From assembly GCF_022012305.1 (NCBI RefSeq), contig NZ_JAKLTM010000001.1, positions 62,001-126,000 of the forward strand: a stretch of 64,000 nt of DNA. The letters run 5' to 3'. Below the pieces are notes generated by a model that worked only from the letters and a program-made list of their open reading frames with translations, had not been told where the DNA came from and made no database searches. A program made the translations under genes and the position numbers. The DNA is from Ramlibacter paludis. Lineage in GTDB: Bacteria; Pseudomonadota; Gammaproteobacteria; Burkholderiales; Burkholderiaceae_C. This document shows, one piece after another, positions 19,042 to 27,593 of this stretch (its first letter is position 1; the number at the start of each line of letters is the position of its first letter).

Positions 19042-20429
19042 TCCAAGCGCATCTGGCCCATCACCTGCCGCGACGTGTCGCAGAGCAGGTGAACCAGATT
19101 CGTGTATTCCATGACGGGGTGAAGGTGATCAATGACGCCGATAGCCAAGCCCGGCGTCAGGAAATAATTTCCTGCGGCGAGCTGCAGCGGGGCAACCCGA
19201 CACTGGATGCGGCATTCGTCAGCCTCACTCGCTGCAATGTCGAATCCCTTTCCTTCAAGCAGGCCATTGGTGAAATTCGTGATGACGAACCCCTTGCTGT
19301 TCTCGAGCCGGAATCCAACTAGCAGATTCGGCTGCAAGTGGTATTCGGCGCAAAGTTGCATGACTGCCTCGCGGTCCCAGCGCACGACGACGTCGAAAAT
19401 GATTTCGTCATTCCAATCAAAAAGATTTGGGTCCCGTACTCCGGCGACCCGTAAGCGAGCGACCCAGGCCGCCCCGCTGCCCCATTGGAGCTGCTTGTCG
19501 CTCATGTCCGGTTCGAACCAGTAACGGTCCTTGTCGTCCTGGTCGGGCACATCAATCGCCGCCGAAGCGTCCGCCTCGATCTCAACTTCCGTTTCACCCG
19601 CAGCGCCCGCTTCGACTTCGGATTGGAGGGCCACCATTTCATCCCCCGCAACAGTGACGCTACTGGAAGCGTTCGGAAACATGATCTGGTAATAGCGACT
19701 CGCCACAGTGTCCGGATCGCCCATCGCCTCTACAACACCGTTGTTGATTAGGATGAGGCGATTGCAGAAAGCCTTGACCGTGTAGATGTCGTGACTCACG
19801 AAAAGTACCGTACCACCCCGCTGCTGGAACCGTCTCATCCAGTCAACGCACTTCTTTTGAAATCGCACATCCCCCACGGCCAGGGCCTCATCCACGATCA
19901 GCACCTCGGGATCGACATGGATGGAAACCGAAAATGCAAGGCGCACGAACATCCCGCTGGAATAGGTCTTGACGGGCTGGTCGATGAACTCGCCGATGTC
20001 GGCGAATGTAAGGATTTCCGCCACGCGCATTTCCATTTCGGCACTTGACAGGCCCATCAACGCGCCTTGGAAGTACACGTTCTCGCGGCCGGTAAGTTCG
20101 GGGTTGAAGCCTGCGCCAAGTTCCAGTAGCGACGCCAACCGCCCCTGCAGAGAAACTTCCCCAGCGGTCGCTGTCAGCACGCCCGAAATGATCTTCAGCA
20201 GCGTCGACTTGCCGGAGCCATTGCGTCCAATGATGCCGATGCTTTCGCCCTTCGCCACGTCGAAGTCGACATCGCGTACGGCGTAATGCAGGTGGTGGCG
20301 TTTCCTGCCGAACGGCAGGAACAGTTCAGCGGCGCGGTCGGCCTTGCTGTTGTACAGGCGATAAGCCTTGGTGACGCCGCGCACACGGATGACGACAGGG
20401 GAAATTTCAGAGGACATCGGCAAATTCAT
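18984..20429 (-). CDS. wzt: ABC exporter ATPase with C-terminal polysaccharide-binding domain, Wzt-like
   Basis: 481 residues. The nucleotide-binding domain (about 1-250) has Walker A GRNGSGKST, the variant signature YSSGMFVRLAFS typical of Wzt/KpsT, and Walker B VLIVDEALAVGD with SHD. After an acidic linker (about 255-300, rich in Glu/Asp/Ala) comes a C-terminal domain of about 180 residues matching the Wzt carbohydrate-binding module (VVVRWDREAVMQLCAEYH, GFRLENSKGFVI). In E. coli O9a this module recognises the modified end of the O-chain. The start could be ATG 20429 or 20417; both overlap the permease gene. Its partner is the permease just upstream. Confidence 0.92.
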   Translation of the reverse strand: MNLPMSSEISPVVIRVRGVTKAYRLYNSKADRAAELFLPFGRKRHHLHYAVRDVDFDVAKGESIGIIGRNGSGKSTLLKIISGVLTATAGEVSLQGRLASLLELGAGFNPELTGRENVYFQGALMGLSSAEMEMRVAEILTFADIGEFIDQPVKTYSSGMFVRLAFSVSIHVDPEVLIVDEALAVGDVRFQKKCVDWMRRFQQRGGTVLFVSHDIYTVKAFCNRLILINNGVVEAMGDPDTVASRYYQIMFPNASSSVTVAGDEMVALQSEVEAGAAGETEVEIEADASAAIDVPDQDDKDRYWFEPDMSDKQLQWGSGAAWVARLRVAGVRDPNLFDWNDEIIFDVVVRWDREAVMQLCAEYHLQPNLLVGFRLENSKGFVITNFTNGLLEGKGFDIAASEADECRIQCRVAPLQLAAGNYFLTPGLAIGVIDHLHPVMEYTNLVHLLCDTSRQVMGQMRLDYDITLKAAMPVESSVVPA

Positions 20430-21177
20430 GTTTCATCCGGCCAAACAGCGTATGGGCGCCGGCGATGAGCACCACTGTGCCAAGCCAGAACCACAGAGTT
20501 TCCTGGGGCCGCTCGAAGAACCAAATGCCGTTTAGAAAGGTATCGCGGTATCCCTGAACCACATAATGGACCGGGTTCATCAGCAGCATCAGGTCGAACT
20601 CCTTGGGAAGGATCTTCGCTTCCCACACGACAGGCGTCGCCCAGAAAAGTATCTGCATCAGCATGATGATGATCTGCTGGAAATCCTTGACGAACACCTG
20701 CACGACCGAACACAACACCCCCGCGCCCAGTACAAGCAGAAATAGGCAGGCCAGGTAATAGGGCAGTTGCAGCCAGTACAGCGTAAGCGGATGCCCCTGA
20801 ACCATCAGCAGCAGGAACATGAAGACCAGCAGGGCGAGGTGGATGCACAGGGAGGAGCAAATTCTGGCGAGCGGAAGCATCTCGGTGGAGAAGTTCATCT
20901 TGCGCACGAGGAAGCTGTATTCCGCGATTGCATTCGCGCCGGCTATCAGCCCGTCGTTGACGAAAAACCAGGGGATCAACCCGACCACCAGCCAGACGGT
21001 GAAGTCGACGCCGCCGACCGGGCCTGCCCGGAACCCGTAGCGAAAGACAAAAAGCAGGACCGCTATCGTCACCAGAGGGGCGGCGAGGGCCCAAGCCATT
21101 CCCAGGTAGGTTCCCGTATACCGCCGCTTCAGGTCAGCGACGACTAAGCTATAAAAAATTCGCAGTTTGATGACCAT
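20407..21177 (-). CDS. wzm: ABC-2 type polysaccharide export permease, Wzm-like
   Basis: 256 residues with about six membrane helices. The cytoplasmic N-terminus DLKRRYTGTYLGMAWALAAP is the signature of O-antigen/teichoic acid ABC-2 permeases, and FWATPVVW and LMNPVHYVVQGYRDTFL near the end are also typical. With the Wzt-like ATPase it flips a completed undecaprenyl-linked glycan to the periplasm, so chain assembly is cytoplasmic and no Wzy polymerase is needed. It ends inside the start of the ATPase gene, implying coupled translation. Confidence 0.92.
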   Translation of the reverse strand: MVIKLRIFYSLVVADLKRRYTGTYLGMAWALAAPLVTIAVLLFVFRYGFRAGPVGGVDFTVWLVVGLIPWFFVNDGLIAGANAIAEYSFLVRKMNFSTEMLPLARICSSLCIHLALLVFMFLLLMVQGHPLTLYWLQLPYYLACLFLLVLGAGVLCSVVQVFVKDFQQIIIMLMQILFWATPVVWEAKILPKEFDLMLLMNPVHYVVQGYRDTFLNGIWFFERPQETLWFWLGTVVLIAGAHTLFGRMKHEFADVL

Positions 21178-21195
21178 GACAACCCGAAGACCGGT

Positions 21196-23850
21196 CTACT
21201 TCTTTGACAAAAAGGCCCGGCGCACCGTTCGTCCAGCCCGGATCAGCGGGTAATTGCGAATGCGTTCGAGATCTGCCGCCAGTCCAGCGGCGCTTGAACG
21301 TTCCTGCTCGAGTTGGCGGGCCACTGCGGTAGCTTCGGCACGTTCCTTCTCGAGTTGCTGCTCAAGGTTGGCGCGAGCGCTTCGTTCATCTTTGAGTTGC
21401 CCAGCCAGCTTGGAGGCGGCCGCGCGTTCCTCCTTCAACTGCCCAGCCAGCCTCGCTCCGGCCGAGCGTTCTTCCTGCAGTTGTCCCGCTAACTGAACAG
21501 CAGTCGCTCGTTCCTCCTCGAGCTGACCAGCCAACCGAACACCTGTCGCCCGTTCTTCCTCAAGTTGCGTGGCCAGCTTGGCACGCACGCTACGCTCCTC
21601 CTCCAATTTGCGGCCGAGGGTCACGCCTGAGGCCCGCTCCTGCTCGAGCTGGGCAGACGCAGCCGCTCTCTCCTGCTCGAGTTGCCGTGCGAGTTCTGCA
21701 CCAGCCGATCTTTCGAGCTGCAATTGTTGCTCCAACGCGGCACGAATCGCCTTCTCCACCTGCAATTCGCCATTCACCGCGACCGTTGCGGCCTGCTCTT
21801 CGAGCAATCGAGTAGTCAATCCGGATTTCTCCTGCGCCAGTTGGTCGCGCTCGGTGCTCACGGCCGTCAACATTGCCTGCAGATGGGAGGCTTCGGCCTG
21901 CAGGCGAAGGCGCTCAACCTGCTGCTCTTCGTCCAGCCGCACGCGTTCGCTTTCGAGTCGAGCCCGTTCGCCCTCGAGCCGCGCCCGTTCTCCCTCCAAC
22001 CGGGCGCGCTCGGCCTCCAGACGGGAGGCCTCTGCACTCAGTTGTGCGGCTTCACCTCCAAGGCGGGCGACCTCGGCGTCCAACCGCACCTTCTCCTGCT
22101 GCTGCAGGTCCGCCTCGGCCTTCAGTCTCTCAATTTCATCGCTCAACGAAGCAAACTTCGCCGTCGTCTCCTGATCCCGCAGCGCAGCTTGGCGCGCCTG
22201 GACGTCCTGCTGCATCCGCACTCGGTCGAGCTCATGGCGAAACACGTTGGCCTGCAGCGCCACGCCTTCCAATTCGCGCCGCCGAGAATCCTCCAGCTTG
22301 CCGGTGCTGCGGCTCGCGCCGATGTAGCAGCGCCCGTCTTCCTCGATGTGCAGCAACTCACTCGAGTACCCGAGCGTGTCCAGCGTATTGAGGACCATCA
22401 CGGCGCAATAGGTCGAATGCAGTTCCACCATGAGTGCCGGCGCGGCTTCCTTCATCGTGGCCATTGCGCCGAGCAACGCCAAATGCTCGGAGCCTTCGAT
22501 GTCGATCTTCAAGAGAGCCGGTTTGATTCCCGTCCGCCGAACGAATTCATCCAGCGTGCAGGTCATGACATCCATTTCCTGGAAGCCGAGTTCGACGAGT
22601 GTCTCCTCGGACAGCGTGGTGCGCGCGCCCTGGAGATACGAGGCGCTGCTGACGCCCGCATCCACGTTCCGGTGCAGATTGAAACGCACCGTGCCCTGCT
22701 CGTTCGAGAGCGCCAGCGGGAACACGCGCACACGCGCTTCCAGATCGGGGTTTTCGGACAGGTTCATCCGCAGACGGTCTGCGTTGAAGGGGTTGGGCTC
22801 GAAGGCGCAGACGCGCCCCGTAGGACCCACTAGGCGCGCAAGCTGCAGGCTGTTTACGCCGACGAAGGAGCCCAGATCGAAAACCGCCTTGCCGGCGAGC
22901 TCCTGCCTCGCAATGAAGCCGGACAGGAAGGAATCGTAATTGCCGCCCCCGTAATACTCGAGGTAGCTCTTGGTGACGTAGATCGACAGGCCGGCAAGGT
23001 TTCCGTCCGCAAAGGTGTGCAACTCCGCCTTTTCCTTGACCTGGTGCGTGATCTCGAAGGTCTCACGCGGAAAAGCACCCTGGAGTCGGCACCCGCGCGC
23101 CTGCGCCGCGGCCCAGGCGCCTGCGTAGCTGCGCTGACCCTGCCAGAAATCCATGTCTTCCGCAACTGCGGGCACGAAATAGTGTCCGCGGCTAACTGCT
23201 GCATAGCCGAGAGCGAGAAAGAACCTGCGCAGGCTGTCAAGCGTGTACCGGTTGCAGTGCATGCCACGCGTTTCGTCGATGAAATCGGACGAGTCGCGGC
23301 CAAGCTCATTCAAACCTTCCGAAATCACGTCATTGTCGAAGAGGAAGTCTGGCGTGTTCACGACCACTACGGACGTGTCATGCAGGCATCCGCGCAACAG
23401 GCGCAGGAGTTCGGCCAATTCGCTGCGGGGCACGTGCTCAACGAAATCGAGCATCATCACCACGTCGAACTTCTTGCCAGCAGTTTCCGGATTCGTCGTG
23501 TAGTCGCGCAGAAATTCAAGTGCATCGGAGCAGACGATGCGGGGGCCTTCGATTGCATATTTGCTCAGGAATTCGCCGGCAATGCGGCAGGCGGGCTCCG
23601 AGAAGTCGACACCAACGTAGCCGCCAGCGCCATGCTCCCATGCATACTTGATCGACTCCCCACGTCCGAAGCCGAATTCCAGAACGCTGGCGTCACGGAA
23701 GTTCACGTGCTCCAGGATCTCGCTGTCGTGTCCACGCAGCTGGCCTTGCTGGAAGGCTTCAATTCCCTCGACTCCGTAAGGAACGGCAGCCCCGTTTTCA
23801 TCCTTCTTCAAGAAATAGGCTGCGGTGTACTTTTCGACAAGGTATCCCAA
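21196..23850 (-). CDS. Tandem methyltransferase with long C-terminal coiled coil (WbdD-like layout)
   Basis: 884 residues in three parts. Residues about 45-240 are a class I SAM methyltransferase (VLEFGFGRGESIKYAWEHG, YVGVDFS, VVMMLDFVEHVP). Residues about 315-510 are an FkbM-type methyltransferase (AVFDLGSFVGVNSLQLARL at about 320, AFEPNPFNADRLR, LLKIDIEGSEHLAL). From about 530 to 865 it is charged coiled coil, with 7-residue units at about 610-644 and an array of ten 14-residue units plus one 11-residue unit at 709-859, then a basic tail. WbdD of E. coli O9a likewise joins chain-capping enzymes to a coiled coil that sets O-chain length, but its second domain is a kinase. TTG 23850 is the start, with AGGA upstream. 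It is co-directional with wzm and wzt. Confidence 0.85.
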   Translation of the reverse strand: MGYLVEKYTAAYFLKKDENGAAVPYGVEGIEAFQQGQLRGHDSEILEHVNFRDASVLEFGFGRGESIKYAWEHGAGGYVGVDFSEPACRIAGEFLSKYAIEGPRIVCSDALEFLRDYTTNPETAGKKFDVVMMLDFVEHVPRSELAELLRLLRGCLHDTSVVVVNTPDFLFDNDVISEGLNELGRDSSDFIDETRGMHCNRYTLDSLRRFFLALGYAAVSRGHYFVPAVAEDMDFWQGQRSYAGAWAAAQARGCRLQGAFPRETFEITHQVKEKAELHTFADGNLAGLSIYVTKSYLEYYGGGNYDSFLSGFIARQELAGKAVFDLGSFVGVNSLQLARLVGPTGRVCAFEPNPFNADRLRMNLSENPDLEARVRVFPLALSNEQGTVRFNLHRNVDAGVSSASYLQGARTTLSEETLVELGFQEMDVMTCTLDEFVRRTGIKPALLKIDIEGSEHLALLGAMATMKEAAPALMVELHSTYCAVMVLNTLDTLGYSSELLHIEEDGRCYIGASRSTGKLEDSRRRELEGVALQANVFRHELDRVRMQQDVQARQAALRDQETTAKFASLSDEIERLKAEADLQQQEKVRLDAEVARLGGEAAQLSAEASRLEAERARLEGERARLEGERARLESERVRLDEEQQVERLRLQAEASHLQAMLTAVSTERDQLAQEKSGLTTRLLEEQAATVAVNGELQVEKAIRAALEQQLQLERSAGAELARQLEQERAAASAQLEQERASGVTLGRKLEEERSVRAKLATQLEEERATGVRLAGQLEEERATAVQLAGQLQEERSAGARLAGQLKEERAAASKLAGQLKDERSARANLEQQLEKERAEATAVARQLEQERSSAAGLAADLERIRNYPLIRAGRTVRRAFLSKK
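21274..21726 (-). repeat. In-gene tandem array: ten 42-bp units and one 33-bp unit
   Basis: Encodes residues 709-859 of the coiled-coil methyltransferase. Ten units are 14 residues (pattern QLEEERATGVRLAG, two heptads). The second unit is 11 residues (QLEQERAAASA), a hendecad-type stutter. The DNA units have diverged at synonymous sites, so the array is not a recent amplification. Unit-number changes would alter coil length in steps of 14 residues. Confidence 0.85.
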
Positions 23851-24099
23851 TTCGATTCCTGCAATCTGGAAGGCGCATTCGCGCTGGTGACCGCCTGGTC
23901 CGGTGGACCATGGGGCAAAGCCGGACCGGTCGGACCGCTTCGAGCCGCCGACCGGGATGCAAGCACCTACGCAGGGAGCTTGCCTTGGATCATTCTCTCA
24001 CATCCACATGGGATCGCCCGCGCGTACATTGGGGAAAATCCCAAGACAGATGGTGCACCGGCGTATGCGTCGAAATGAAACAGCTCCTGTCCGCGTCCC

Positions 24100-24648
24100 T
24101 CATGGATAGGTTTGAGCATCGCGCAACCATCCGCCCTGAGCGTCCTTGGCCGAAACCGATGGGCTCGCCAGCCCCAACGGCCATGTGATTCCGACCTCAG
24201 GGTCGTTCCAGGCGAGGCAGTGTTCGTATTGCGGGGCGTAGAAATCTGTCGTCTTGTACAGGAATTCGGCAGTGTCGCTCAGCACCAGGAAGCCATGCGC
24301 GAATCCGGGAGGTATCCACATTTGGCGGTGATTCTCCGCGCTGAGTTCTTCGCCGACCCATCGCCCGAAAGTCGCCGAAGAGCGGCGCAGATCCACCGCA
24401 ACGTCGAATACCTTGCCGCGGGACACCCTAACAAGCTTGCCCTGCGGCTGTTCGAGCTGATAGTGCAGGCCTCGCAACACCCCCTGCGCAGAACAGGAGT
24501 GGTTGTCCTGCACAAAGCGCACATGCAGGCCAGTTTGTCCGTGAAAAACAGCTTCGTTGTAGCTTTCAAAAAAAAACCCGCGCTCGTCTCCAAACACTTT
24601 CGGTTCGAGCACTAGCACATCGGGAATGGCCGTTGGCAATACCTTCAT
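24100..24648 (-). CDS. rfbC: dTDP-4-dehydrorhamnose 3,5-epimerase
   Basis: 182-residue cupin enzyme, third step of dTDP-L-rhamnose synthesis. Motifs: ERGFFFESYNE, the catalytic-His segment VQDNHSCSAQGVLRGLHYQ, GKVFDVAVDLR and IPPGFAHGFLVLS with the second catalytic region and the Tyr in EFLYKTTDFY. The ATG at 24648 lies one base after the rfbA stop with GGGGAAAG upstream; a longer open frame upstream is inside rfbA. It is last of rfbBDAC. A 249-bp non-coding stretch (23851-24099) follows and probably carries the promoter of the methyltransferase-exporter unit, though no promoter hexamers were clear. Confidence 0.95.
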   Translation of the reverse strand: MKVLPTAIPDVLVLEPKVFGDERGFFFESYNEAVFHGQTGLHVRFVQDNHSCSAQGVLRGLHYQLEQPQGKLVRVSRGKVFDVAVDLRRSSATFGRWVGEELSAENHRQMWIPPGFAHGFLVLSDTAEFLYKTTDFYAPQYEHCLAWNDPEVGITWPLGLASPSVSAKDAQGGWLRDAQTYP

Positions 24649-24649
24649 G

Positions 24650-25534
24650 TCACTTTCCCCCGTCCCGGACCAACTGCAGCAGATACTGGCCATACCCGTT
24701 CTTCTTCATCGGCTCCGCCAGCCGCTCCAATTGGGCGGTATCGATCAAACCCGAGCGCCATGCGATCTCTTCCGGACAAGCGATCTTCAGACCTTGGCGA
24801 TGCTCCAGCGTGGCAATGAACTGGCTGGCTTCCAGCAGGCTGTCATGTGTGCCGGTGTCCAGCCACGCATAGCCCCGCTTCATGATCTGAACGGACAGGT
24901 GCCCCTGCTCCAGGTAGGCTTGGTTGACCGCGGTGATCTCGAGCTCGCCGCGTGCGCTTGGCGTGACGGCCTTGGCGATCTCGACTACTTGCCGGTCATA
25001 GAAATAGAGACCGGTCACGGCGTAGTTGCTCTTCGGCTCCTTCGGCTTTTCTTCGATGCTGCTCGCCTTGCCATCAGCGTCGAAAGCCACGACGCCGTAA
25101 CGCTCCGGATCATTGACGTGGTACGCGAACACGGTGGCGCCATGCGCCTGCCCATCGGCGGCCGCCAGCATCGGCGCGAGATCGTGGCCATAGAAAATGT
25201 TGTCTCCCAGCACGAGCGCACTCGGGTCGTTGCCGATGAACTTGTCCCCGATGATGAAAGCCTGCGCCAGCCCGTCGGGGCTGGGCTGCACTGCGTACTG
25301 CAGGTTCAGGCCCCATTGCGCGCCGTCACCGAGCAACTGCTGGAAGCGCGGCGTGTCCTGGGGAGTGCTGATCACCAGGATGTCGCGCATGCCCGCAAGC
25401 ATCAGTGTCGACAGCGGGTAATACACCATGGGTTTGTCGTACACCGGCAGCAGTTGCTTGCTCAATGCCAGGGTCGCTGGATGCAAGCGGGTGCCGGAGC
25501 CGCCGGCGAGAATGATGCCTTTGCGTCGCGTCAT
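24650..25534 (-). CDS. rfbA: Glucose-1-phosphate thymidylyltransferase
   Basis: 294 residues, first step of dTDP-L-rhamnose synthesis (glucose-1-phosphate plus dTTP). The nucleotidyltransferase signature [17 protein letters not shown] opens the protein. [27 protein letters not shown] (metal Asp), VTGLYFYD and [15 protein letters not shown] follow. The start at ATG 25534 agrees with the family; an upstream in-frame start falls inside rfbD. It lies 5 bp after the rfbD stop. Confidence 0.96.
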   Translation of the reverse strand: MTRRKGIILAGGSGTRLHPATLALSKQLLPVYDKPMVYYPLSTLMLAGMRDILVISTPQDTPRFQQLLGDGAQWGLNLQYAVQPSPDGLAQAFIIGDKFIGNDPSALVLGDNIFYGHDLAPMLAAADGQAHGATVFAYHVNDPERYGVVAFDADGKASSIEEKPKEPKSNYAVTGLYFYDRQVVEIAKAVTPSARGELEITAVNQAYLEQGHLSVQIMKRGYAWLDTGTHDSLLEASQFIATLEHRQGLKIACPEEIAWRSGLIDTAQLERLAEPMKKNGYGQYLLQLVRDGGK

Positions 25535-25539
25535 GGGGG

Positions 25540-26433
25540 TCAAAGGATTTCCTGGAGCATGCGAGCCACGCCGTTTTGCCACGGGGGCAGCGTGAGGCCG
25601 AAAGCGGCTCGCAGGCGCGCCGTGTCCAGCCGGGAATTATGGGGGCGGCGCGCCGGGGTCGGAAAGGCGGAGGTCGGCACGGCGCGCACATGGGCCGCGC
25701 CCGCCTTCAGGTCCTGTCCCGCCTGACGTGCGTGCTCCAGCACGAAGCGGGCGTATCCGTGCCAAGTGGTGGCCCCCTCTGCAGCCAAGTGATACGTTCC
25801 AGCCTTGCGCGGATCGGCCAGCAGCGCGCGCAATGCATGGGCCGTGACGTCCGCCAGCAATTCGGCGCCGGTCGGGGCGCCATGCTGGTCGTCGATCACC
25901 ATCAGCTCGGAGCGTTCACGCGCCAGCCGCAGCATGGTCTTGGCGAAATTGCCTCCGCGCGCCGCGTAGACCCAGCTGGTGCGAAACACCAGGTGGCGGG
26001 GCAGGGCGCGGACAACGCATTGTTCGCCTTCGAGCTTCGTGCTGCCGTAGACATTGAGGGGGCCGGTGGCGTCATCTTCGCGCCAGGCGCGGCTGCCGCT
26101 GCCGTCGAACACGTAATCGGTGGAGTAGTGGATCAGGGCAGCGCCTACCTCGTTGGCCGCCTCCGCCAGGACGCCGGGTGCCAGTGCATTGACAGTGCGA
26201 GCCAATTCCGGCTCGCTCTCCGCCTTGTCGACCGCCGTATAGGCGGCGGCGTTGACGATGACATCGGGTCTCACCTTGACGACGGTACTCGCCAGTCCCT
26301 TCAGGTCGGTGAAGGCCCCGACGAGCTCCTCCTCGCCTTGGGAGTCGAGCGCAACGACTTCACCCAGCGGCGCGAGGCTGCGCTGCAGCTCCCAGCCCAC
26401 TTGGCCGTTGCGACCGAACAACAGGATTTTCAC
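25540..26433 (-). CDS. rfbD: dTDP-4-dehydrorhamnose reductase
   Basis: 297-residue SDR, last step of dTDP-L-rhamnose synthesis. [19 protein letters not shown] is the NADPH-binding start; [23 protein letters not shown] and the catalytic [10 protein letters not shown] follow, then [14 protein letters not shown]. The GTG start at 26433 has AGGA 6 nt upstream and lies 7 bp after the rfbB stop. The open frame upstream of this is spurious. Confidence 0.95.
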   Translation of the reverse strand: MKILLFGRNGQVGWELQRSLAPLGEVVALDSQGEEELVGAFTDLKGLASTVVKVRPDVIVNAAAYTAVDKAESEPELARTVNALAPGVLAEAANEVGAALIHYSTDYVFDGSGSRAWREDDATGPLNVYGSTKLEGEQCVVRALPRHLVFRTSWVYAARGGNFAKTMLRLARERSELMVIDDQHGAPTGAELLADVTAHALRALLADPRKAGTYHLAAEGATTWHGYARFVLEHARQAGQDLKAGAAHVRAVPTSAFPTPARRPHNSRLDTARLRAAFGLTLPPWQNGVARMLQEIL

Positions 26434-26440
26434 ACCGGTC

Positions 26441-27505
26441 CTAGGCCGCTCGCTCGTACTGGGCCGCGATCCACTCGCGGTAGACACCGCTTTGCACGCG
26501 TTGCACCCAATCACCGTGATCCAGATACCACTGCACCGTCTTGCGGATGCCCGTTTCGAAGGTTTCGGCCGGCTTCCAGCCCAGTTCGCGCTTGATCTTG
26601 CGGGCGTCAATGGCATAGCGGCGATCATGGCCGGGACGGTCCTTGACGTAGGTGATCTGCTGCGCGTAACTGCCCCCGGCCACACGCGGGCGCAACTCGT
26701 CGAGCAGCGCGCAGATCGTCTGGACTATCTCGATGTTCGGCTTCTCGTTCCACCCGCCCACGTTGTAGGTCTCGCCCACACGGCCTGCTTCCAGCACCCT
26801 TCGAATCGCGCTGCAATGGTCGCCTACATACAGCCAATCTCGGATCTGCATGCCGTCGCCGTACACGGGCAGCGGCTTGTCGGCCAGCGCGTTGACGATC
26901 ACCAACGGGATCAGCTTCTCGGGGAAGTGATAAGGGCCGTAGTTGTTCGAGCAGTTGGTTGTCAGCACCGGCAGACCGTACGTGTGGTGGTAGGCACGCA
27001 CCAAGTGGTCGCTCGCGGCCTTGCTGGCCGAATAAGGACTGTTCGGTTCGTAGCGGTTGTCCTCGCGGAAGGCAGCATCGCCGGGGGTGAGCGAACCGTA
27101 GACTTCGTCGGTCGAAACGTGCAGGAAGCGAAACCCGTCCTTCTGCGCGCCCTGCAAAGCATCCCAATAACCACGCGCCGCTTCCAGCAGGCGGAAGCTG
27201 CCGACGACATTCGTTTCGATGAAACTGCCAGGACTGTGGATGGAGCGGTCAACGTGGGACTCTGCGGCGAAATTCACGATCGCGCGCGGCCGATGGCGCG
27301 TCAGCAACTCGGCCACCAGCTTCGGGTCGCCGATGTCGCCATGCACGAAGACGTGCCCCGGGTTGTTTTTCAGCGACGCGAGGTTCTCAAGGTTGCCGGC
27401 GTAGGTCAACTTGTCGAGGTTCACCACGGCTTCGCCGTTGGCCCGCAGCCAGTCGAGCACGAAATTGGAGCCAATGAAGCCGGCGCCGCCGGTGACGAGG
27501 ATCAT
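26441..27505 (-). CDS. rfbB: dTDP-glucose 4,6-dehydratase
   Basis: 354-residue extended SDR, second step of dTDP-L-rhamnose synthesis. [19 protein letters not shown] binds [16 protein letters not shown] holds the catalytic Thr-Asp-Glu, and [21 protein letters not shown] holds Tyr-x3-Lys. [15 protein letters not shown] is also typical. The ATG at 27505 has AAGGG upstream. It heads the rfbBDAC operon, whose product probably feeds one or more of the four glycosyltransferases of the locus. Confidence 0.97.
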   Translation of the reverse strand: MILVTGGAGFIGSNFVLDWLRANGEAVVNLDKLTYAGNLENLASLKNNPGHVFVHGDIGDPKLVAELLTRHRPRAIVNFAAESHVDRSIHSPGSFIETNVVGSFRLLEAARGYWDALQGAQKDGFRFLHVSTDEVYGSLTPGDAAFREDNRYEPNSPYSASKAASDHLVRAYHHTYGLPVLTTNCSNNYGPYHFPEKLIPLVIVNALADKPLPVYGDGMQIRDWLYVGDHCSAIRRVLEAGRVGETYNVGGWNEKPNIEIVQTICALLDELRPRVAGGSYAQQITYVKDRPGHDRRYAIDARKIKRELGWKPAETFETGIRKTVQWYLDHGDWVQRVQSGVYREWIAAQYERAA

Positions 27506-27593
27506 GCAGATACCCTTGTGATGCGGTGAATTATCTCATCCGCCAAAAAGCGACCCGCGGCAGCTTCTCCTTCGATCGGAGCGGCGCGACCCT

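Noticed and set aside
21274..21726. Regular spaced repeats suggesting a CRISPR array
   Set aside because: Units are contiguous 42-bp in-frame codons of a coiled coil with no unique spacers, and no cas genes are present.
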